From Anticarsia gemmatalis (Eukaryota > Arthropoda > Insecta > Lepidoptera > Erebidae): a stretch of 64,000 nt of DNA. The DNA lies in NCBI RefSeq assembly GCF_050436995.1, contig NC_134769.1:4526001-4590000 (forward strand), written 5' to 3'. Of this stretch, positions 59,553 to 64,000 are shown in pieces. The notes under the pieces were generated by a model, which saw only the letters and a program-made list of their open reading frames with translations, was not told the DNA's origin and made no database searches. The position numbers and the translations under genes were made by a program. How positions within the stretch are numbered: the stretch's first letter is position 1; every line of letters begins with the position of its first letter.

Positions 59553-62076
59553 AACAAATATTTTGTATTGTATTTAAGAATAAAATAAACAACATTATTT
59601 ACATTCGCAGCGGTCCGCATGGTGACTTACTATTTTTTTGCTTTTACTATTGCTATATACCTCAGTAGTTTTTTAAACAAAGTACGGGACGTTTCCAAGA
59701 TTAAAAACCTAGTAAAATACCAATTCCAAATTCAAAAGCCTAGTAAGTTCAATTCGCAAATACAAAAACCTAGCATGTATAGTACTTGATAGGATTTTGA
59801 ACTTGGAAATGTTACTTACTAGCTTTTTGATTTTGTAACCTCCGAGTACGAATGGCACTTGCTAGGTTTAAGCATGTTCATAACTTTGATTCTATATAAG
59901 ATAGAAATACAGGTGTTTTTGGAAAAGACGCAGCAAAAAATTTTAGAAATATTGGTTAAAGAAAAGGTGTTTGAGTAAAAATGTCCCTTGCTAGGTTTTG
60001 GTTTTGGACAGCCGATTCTCCCTCTATAATATTTGTGCCACCAGCACCTTGCGAGTGAGCGATATTGCAAATTGTGAACTCATATTTGCCTTATGTTAAT
60101 TATGTTGCTTGAGTATTTAAAAGCTACTTATTAACAAGCAGTTTTCAGCTTAAGATTGATGTAATTAGCTAAGTAACTAATGTATTCGCTTAAAAATGTA
60201 TTCTGTTAAAGTTAACTGTTAGATTCTCAGTTAGTTTAGGTGATTTTATTAGCATCAGGGCCTGTGGCGATAACTGAGATACTTTGTCAAAGTTTTAGTT
60301 TACCCAAAGTTAAATGAATGTTACTCATCATACATCCAAAAAAAGCTTCATACCCCTCGATCGTGAGTAGGTTACTTTTTAAATAGTTTTAGTATACCCA
60401 CAGTGGGATAAGGAAGGTAATTTTTTTTGTTAACTGCGTACGGAGCCAAAAATCCACAGAAAAATGCCCTGGGATAAAAAAAAACCAAAAGAAAAGAAGC
60501 TGCACAAACCTATTTATCAGTGCACTTGGGGTGCGCGAGGCGCTTGGCGTGGTGCGCTATACTAACGTGGTTGGCGGGCAGCGAGTGCGGCAGCGCCAGC
60601 GGCGCGGGCGCGGGCTCGTCGTCGTGCGGCGGGCGCGGCAGGCGGCGCCGCAGCCACGCGTGCCGCAGCGCCGCCGCCGGCGTCAGCCGCTTCTCCGGGT
60701 CCCACTCCAGGCATCTGTAACACCGACACACCATTTTCATGCATTACCTTGCATTAAAAACCTTTCCACACATAGGAAACTTTAAACACACCATTTTTTA
60801 ATTAAAAACTTAGCTATTACAATTTAGATAAATACAATTTTCGCACAGCAGCACCAACATATTTGACAACAATAAATAATAAGAAAAATTAATTAAGTTT
60901 ACTTTCTACAAATACGATAGAAAGTTTATAAGAATATGGTGTTATCTTGGGACACGGCAGTGCGGCAAGTTGTGAAAAAAAGCAGTATAATACAACTGCT
61001 TTTTTTCACAACTTGAAACACATAAGGTAAATACTTGATAGTTACATAATAATTAATTTAGAATCAGACGTAATAAAGACCAAATAAATCATGACATAAC
61101 ACTTAATAACAATTAAATCACGTCTTATGTTCTAATTATTGCGTTCATTTTCCTCAAGACCGTCGTATCCCATGGAATATTATTAAATTACCTGTATATA
61201 ATTCCCCGAAGTGTTTACGGCATAAAGCGGGACTGTGTAAAACATTGTGCGGAAATCCTTATTTGTAAGAAATCGTTCACTTCGATGGTTTTACTTGAAT
61301 TTTATGTTTCATACATTGCTTAAAAATAATTTTCCTTTACATGATTCGAAGAAAAAATCTAATATACATTCAAAGGCGATTGAATATCTTTCCAAGTTCA
61401 TTATAAATCTGTCAAATTCATTTACACGTTCAATTTGCGTCTACAACTTTCTACTTTGAAACAAAATTAAGGGAAAATATTCTACACAAAAAATATGTCA
61501 ACATTCTTAATGAAATTTCCTGCTTGAGAAAACGGTATGAAATTAGCTTCCAGGATTTTTGATTAAAAGTACTTTGCGTGAGTAATAATAAAGACTAATA
61601 AAGTAATTAATTACATATAAATTTTAAGTGCTTCTTTGCTTTTGTATATCTACTAAATCTAGCATTGAAGTACTTGTATTATTGTATTACAATTATATTA
61701 TCAACGAGTACAAAATAAAACCAAAGTTGGGGACCAGTTGGGTTAGTGGGGGAAAGTCGTACAAAGACAAGCGCAAATTAAGGTGGCTTATATACCTCCG
61801 GTTTCTGTGTACATTTAACGGTAGTTTATCTATTCTATTAGTTTTGACGCTATTGAATAGATAAACTACCGTTAAATGTACTCAGAAACCGGAGGATAGT
61901 GATGAAGTCAGAATTAAAAGTAATAATTATTACATTTCATAGGTATAAAATTCTCTAGCTGTATAGAACTTACCGTCTAATAAAATCGATGAAGAATTTG
62001 TCCTGACAGCCCTTTAATGCTGTGACGAAACTCTTTGACCCTGGGGGACCTCGGGGCTTGCCTCTTCTAGACATTC
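53735..62076 (-). CDS. Dyrk2: Class II DYRK protein kinase (Dyrk2-like), C-terminal part; N-terminal exons off the window
   Basis: DYRKs are dual-specificity kinases that autophosphorylate an activation-loop Tyr and then act on Ser/Thr. Exons in transcript order: 62076-61974, 60714-60567, 55086-54933, 54101-53950 and possibly 53869-53735; all phases match. The first two encode the end of the kinase domain: RRGKPRGPPGSK, ALKGC, FIDFIRRCLEWDPEKRLTP, then ALRHAWLRRRLPRPP, characteristic of DYRK2/3/4. The tail is Pro/Ala-rich, then Gly/Ala-rich, then SLRTPLARTPVTFTASQVA and AKLQAALSEESGG, reaching WAAAKLPHLPAPS before TAG at 53982-53980. The ATP-binding lobe and catalytic loop lie right of 64000. 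An alternative end is read-through of exon 60714 to TAG at 60510, ignoring a GTTAGT donor at 60566. Confidence 0.85.
53878..53925. repeat. (GTCAC)n pentanucleotide microsatellite
   Basis: Repeats of GTCAC with one GG variation fill most of the 80-bp intron between the last two candidate DYRK exons, in the place of a normal polypyrimidine tract. Confidence 0.9.
53950..54101 (-). CDS. Dyrk2: DYRK tail exon with in-frame TAG
   Basis: CTGTTACAG precedes 54101 and AAG|GTAGGC ends it at 53950. It reads AKLQAALSEESGG, then QRYWAAAKLPHLPAPS, TAG (53982-53980), then RPPEPRRLAK open to the donor. Vertebrate DYRK2 also ends in a short Leu/Pro-containing tail, so the TAG is plausibly the true stop. Confidence 0.65.
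54933..55086 (-). CDS. Dyrk2: DYRK tail exon, Gly/Ala-rich
   Basis: TTGTCCGCAG precedes 55086 and GTCAGT follows 54933. Encodes TSGGCGVGG, about 25 residues of Gly/Ala, then SLRTPLARTPVTFTASQVA. GC content is extreme compared with flanking introns. Phases (0 in, 1 out) match both neighbours, which is the main argument that it is real. Confidence 0.65.
55087..56740. other. DYRK intron, right of the Gly-rich exon
   Basis: AT-rich intron sequence. No additional exon with matching phase was found. Followed by the long inverted-repeat element. Confidence 0.5.
56744..57899. mobile_element. 1156-bp element with long inverted repeats and TTA target duplication
   Basis: Ends TAGTCCATTGAAATGTTAC, mirrored at 57899, with TTA at 56741-56743 and 57900-57902. 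The inverted arms are about 310-340 bp each and contain ggggtcgccactcttgtccc and gccgccatcttgg. The centre (about 57215-57560) is a separate SINE-like repeat (acgtgccttccgaaac block). No transposase. TTA duplication suggests a PIF/Harbinger-driven element. A relic end lies at 7020-7128. Confidence 0.8.
58786..58985 (+). repeat. LINE-tail repeat with (CATA)n end
   Basis: The series gggataaaaagtagcttata, attctgggtcttcagctacc, tttcatcgtaatcggatcag ends in catacatacatacatac; reversed relative at 29400-29550. Confidence 0.7.
59235..59550 (+). repeat. Dispersed LINE/SINE-tail repeat with (CAGA)n end
   Basis: Relative of 13137-13395 and 9402-9655, ending gttgcacgggtcagctataa, followed by a (CAGA)n tract at 59499-59550. 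Confidence 0.75.
60567..60714 (-). CDS. Dyrk2: DYRK kinase exon (subdomain XI and start of tail)
   Basis: Opens with CLEWDPEKRLTPAAALRHAW, the conserved end of the kinase fold whose Arg anchors subdomain XI, then RRRLPRPP and a Pro/Ala tail ending LPANH. I chose the GTTAGT donor at 60566-60561 because it leaves phase 0 matching exon 55086. Without splicing the frame continues 18 codons to TAG at 60512-60510, a possible short isoform. Confidence 0.85.
60966..61015. repeat. Perfect 21-bp-arm hairpin in a DYRK intron
   Basis: CAAGTTGTGAAAAAAAGCAG plus T (60966-60986) is exactly mirrored at 60995-61015 around an 8-base loop. It lies about 250 bp upstream of the 60714 exon in transcript direction. 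Confidence 0.9.
61795..61895. mobile_element. Short palindromic MITE, copy 3
   Basis: CCTCCGGTTTCTG to CAGAAACCGGAGG, with arms of about 45 bp. It is the best preserved of three copies (also 960-1073 and 42939-43050). It lies in a DYRK intron. Confidence 0.8.
61974..62076 (-). CDS. Dyrk2: DYRK kinase exon (late kinase domain)
   Basis: The ATTTTCCAG acceptor precedes 62076 and a GTAAGT donor follows 61974. It encodes MSRRGKPRGPPGSKSF, then TALKGCQDKFFIDFIR, the class II DYRK insert between kinase subdomains X and XI. The exon splits an Arg codon, completed by the next exon. Confidence 0.92.
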
Positions 62077-63560
62077 CTGGAAAATACAACCCACACCTTT
62101 AATTTCAAACTATCAATAAACTGAATTGGTAAAATGTTTAAGAACAAATAAATTCGCTGAAATAATTAATTCTGAAGATTCTTAGAAGTTTTAGATTTTC
62201 ATTAAATTGATACTGAGACTGCTTTAAATATAAAATTGATATTGACATTTTGTGATGAAAAACATTTTTCTATTTTTGTTCTCGATCGTAAGTTGCAACA
62301 TTTATCAGACCGAAACATGTTATTAATCCGAAAAGAGGTTTTAGATTAAATTGTCAACTCAGTACTTTCATTCTCCGTAAAAGTATATGGAACTAAGAGA
62401 TACAATAGTCCAATTACATAAAATTTATATACTAGAATCTGTTCACATAACCGGGTACCGTAGTGACAAACACTATTAGATTATATCAGCCTCATTTGGC
62501 AGTACACCAAGAGAAGCACTGAGGCAGACAGTTTGCGCAAATTTATACATAGCGTCCGACCGTGGTTCCTACTGTCTTGATTAAATATTGTATGCATTAA
62601 CTTAATCATACGAAATTTCAAGGTGCAATGAACTGTGCCACACGAGAAATAGTCAGTCCAAATTAAGGAAACTAATATTTTTTACTTTTGTTACATCTCT
62701 ATATGATACAAAATAGTGAAAAAGTTAGAAATCTTTTTTAATTTCTTTTTTGTGTCCCACTGCCAGACCAAGGCCTCCTTTCTTTGCTTTCAAATCTCCT
62801 TTTCCGTTATATTGTCCTATGGTTTTAATTCCATAATTATTTAATTGAGGACAAATCATATACAATTTTCAGCAATATTGAGATAATATCTTCAATAATA
62901 AGAACAGCTATTCAGGCCATCCGAGATGTCATAAGAACTTATTAAAATACACCAAGAAAATTAAAATTGCGTAATACACGTTGTCATGAATTTCATTCAT
63001 AAAGAATGTTTATTGGTATAATAACTACAATGATATTGCGCTGGGAATTATGATGGCTTGATACTTTTAAATAGGTCAGACATACACGAGACAGATGTTT
63101 TACATATGGAGTATAATATATCCGTGACTCGTTCGTTATATGAATCAGTTAGCTCAGATTGGTGACGAAAGTTTAAAATATCAGTATATCTTTTACAACG
63201 ACAGATGATTCAAGCATTCAGTATTTTAGCGTCATGTGAAAGTACTACGTGGCGTTAAGGAATTTCTTTGAACACTGATGATTGTATTTATTTTTAACTA
63301 TGCAGTAAACGTCTGGCGTTCGGTCTACGTGATTAATAAATAAATGGCGGTAATGGGCGTACCAACTGCTCGTTTATTAAACAATAACTGGGGTATGAAA
63401 GACGTGTAGCAGACTTTAGGGGTATGTATGTAATGACTGACCTTCGAGAACGTTCTAAAAATATTACTCGAGTAAAGAAAACTATGCCTGTTAAAGGAGA
63501 TCCTGTAAGTTTCGTGCAAAACAGTGATCTTGTCCGAAACGATTTTTTTTTTATTCTTTT
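62077..63560. other. DYRK intron, no exon seen
   Basis: AT-rich sequence without further kinase motifs on the minus strand. The next upstream DYRK exon must lie beyond the window. Confidence 0.55.
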
Positions 63561-63565
63561 AATAT

Positions 63566-63765
63566 TTAATTTAAAAAGACAACTCCCGCACTAAGAATTG
63601 CTCGTGTGTCGCAGGGACTTTTGCAAACATACAAACATCGGACACAAAGTACAGGCAGACCCGAAACAATTATTTGTGGATCGCACAAATAATATAACCG
63701 TTCCATGTGGGAATCGAACCCACGACCTCCCAACGCAATGGTAGCGGCGTGGCGACGCAGATCAT
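63566..63765 (-). repeat. tRNA-derived SINE
   Basis: On the minus strand, ggaggtcgtgggttcgattc followed by ccacatggaacgg is a tRNA B-box-like region, then gcgatccacaaataattgtt and a 3' body of a familiar lepidopteran SINE. Degenerate relatives are at 29316-29420 and 35525-35595. Confidence 0.7.
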
Positions 63766-64000
63766 GATCATCCATTTGTTTTTTGTAGGTAAATAAATTG
63801 TCAATGCATAAGTTTGTTTGGTAGTACGGTGAAATGCGGGTCGTACTATGATAAGCATCACGGACAGACTTGATAACCTTAATCCTTGAGTTTCGACCCC
63901 AATGTCGAGCGATAGGCGTGCAAAACAGCCGGATTATGATCAATCATAACAAACAATGGTTTATTGTTTAAATGTAGGCTTCTGCTATGATAACAATGGC

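Noticed and set aside
60510..60566. Extension of the DYRK exon to the TAG at 60510 as the sole end of the protein
   Set aside because: A GTTAGT donor at 60566-60561 gives exact phase to the next tail exon; kept only as a possible short isoform.
63690..63760. Possible tRNA gene
   Set aside because: Only a B-box-like region is present, with no cloverleaf 5' half; better explained as a SINE.
63566..63943. 125-codon minus-strand frame
   Set aside because: It overlaps a tRNA-derived SINE body; the peptide is a translation of that repeat.

Overview
The window reads as nuclear DNA of an insect, very probably a moth or butterfly. It is AT-rich, with split genes flanked by consensus GT/AG splice sites. 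It carries many copies of short dispersed repeats of the kind common in lepidopteran genomes: LINE/SINE tails, TWA-target foldback elements and hAT relics. I see no bacterial-type genes, rRNA, CRISPR array or intact tRNA.

Three host genes can be read. (1) Positions 79-15777 on the minus strand hold 17 coding exons (851 codons) of a P5B-type transport ATPase (ATP13A2/3 group). The gene runs off the left edge before the GDGxND motif and the last membrane segments. An alternative first coding exon lies at 16531-16578. The intron after exon 6 carries a 138-bp tandem array of partial copies of that exon. (2) Positions 17160-18500 on the plus strand hold an intact two-coding-exon gene for RPABC5/RPB10, the 67-residue zinc subunit shared by RNA polymerases I, II and III. 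It starts next to the alternative ATPase exon. (3) Positions 53735-62076 on the minus strand hold the 3' end of a class II DYRK protein kinase (Dyrk2-like). Its amino-terminal and most kinase-domain exons lie beyond the right edge. An in-frame TAG is followed by 54 more open codons across a further intron, and a long 3' UTR probably ends near 51.3 kb.

The rest is mobile-element territory. Positions 18661-22970 look like a three-level nest: a terminal-inverted-repeat element with its own apparent split gene, broken by a degenerate Ty1/copia fragment, which is itself broken by a small element ending in a PHD-like zinc finger. Positions 24481-25964 hold three copies of a 462-bp Harbinger-like MITE, one inserted inside another. 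An hAT remnant with a perfect 8-bp target duplication sits at 28008-28533, an hAT-like MITE at 40452-40758, and a 1.16-kb long-inverted-repeat element at 56744-57899. From about 26 to 51 kb I find no convincing host coding sequence, only repeat tails, two doubtful small exons and a few CpG-rich or motif-rich patches that could be promoters or enhancers.

No operon-like cooperation is implied. The ATPase and Rpb10 may share a promoter region; the DYRK gene is an unrelated distant neighbour.
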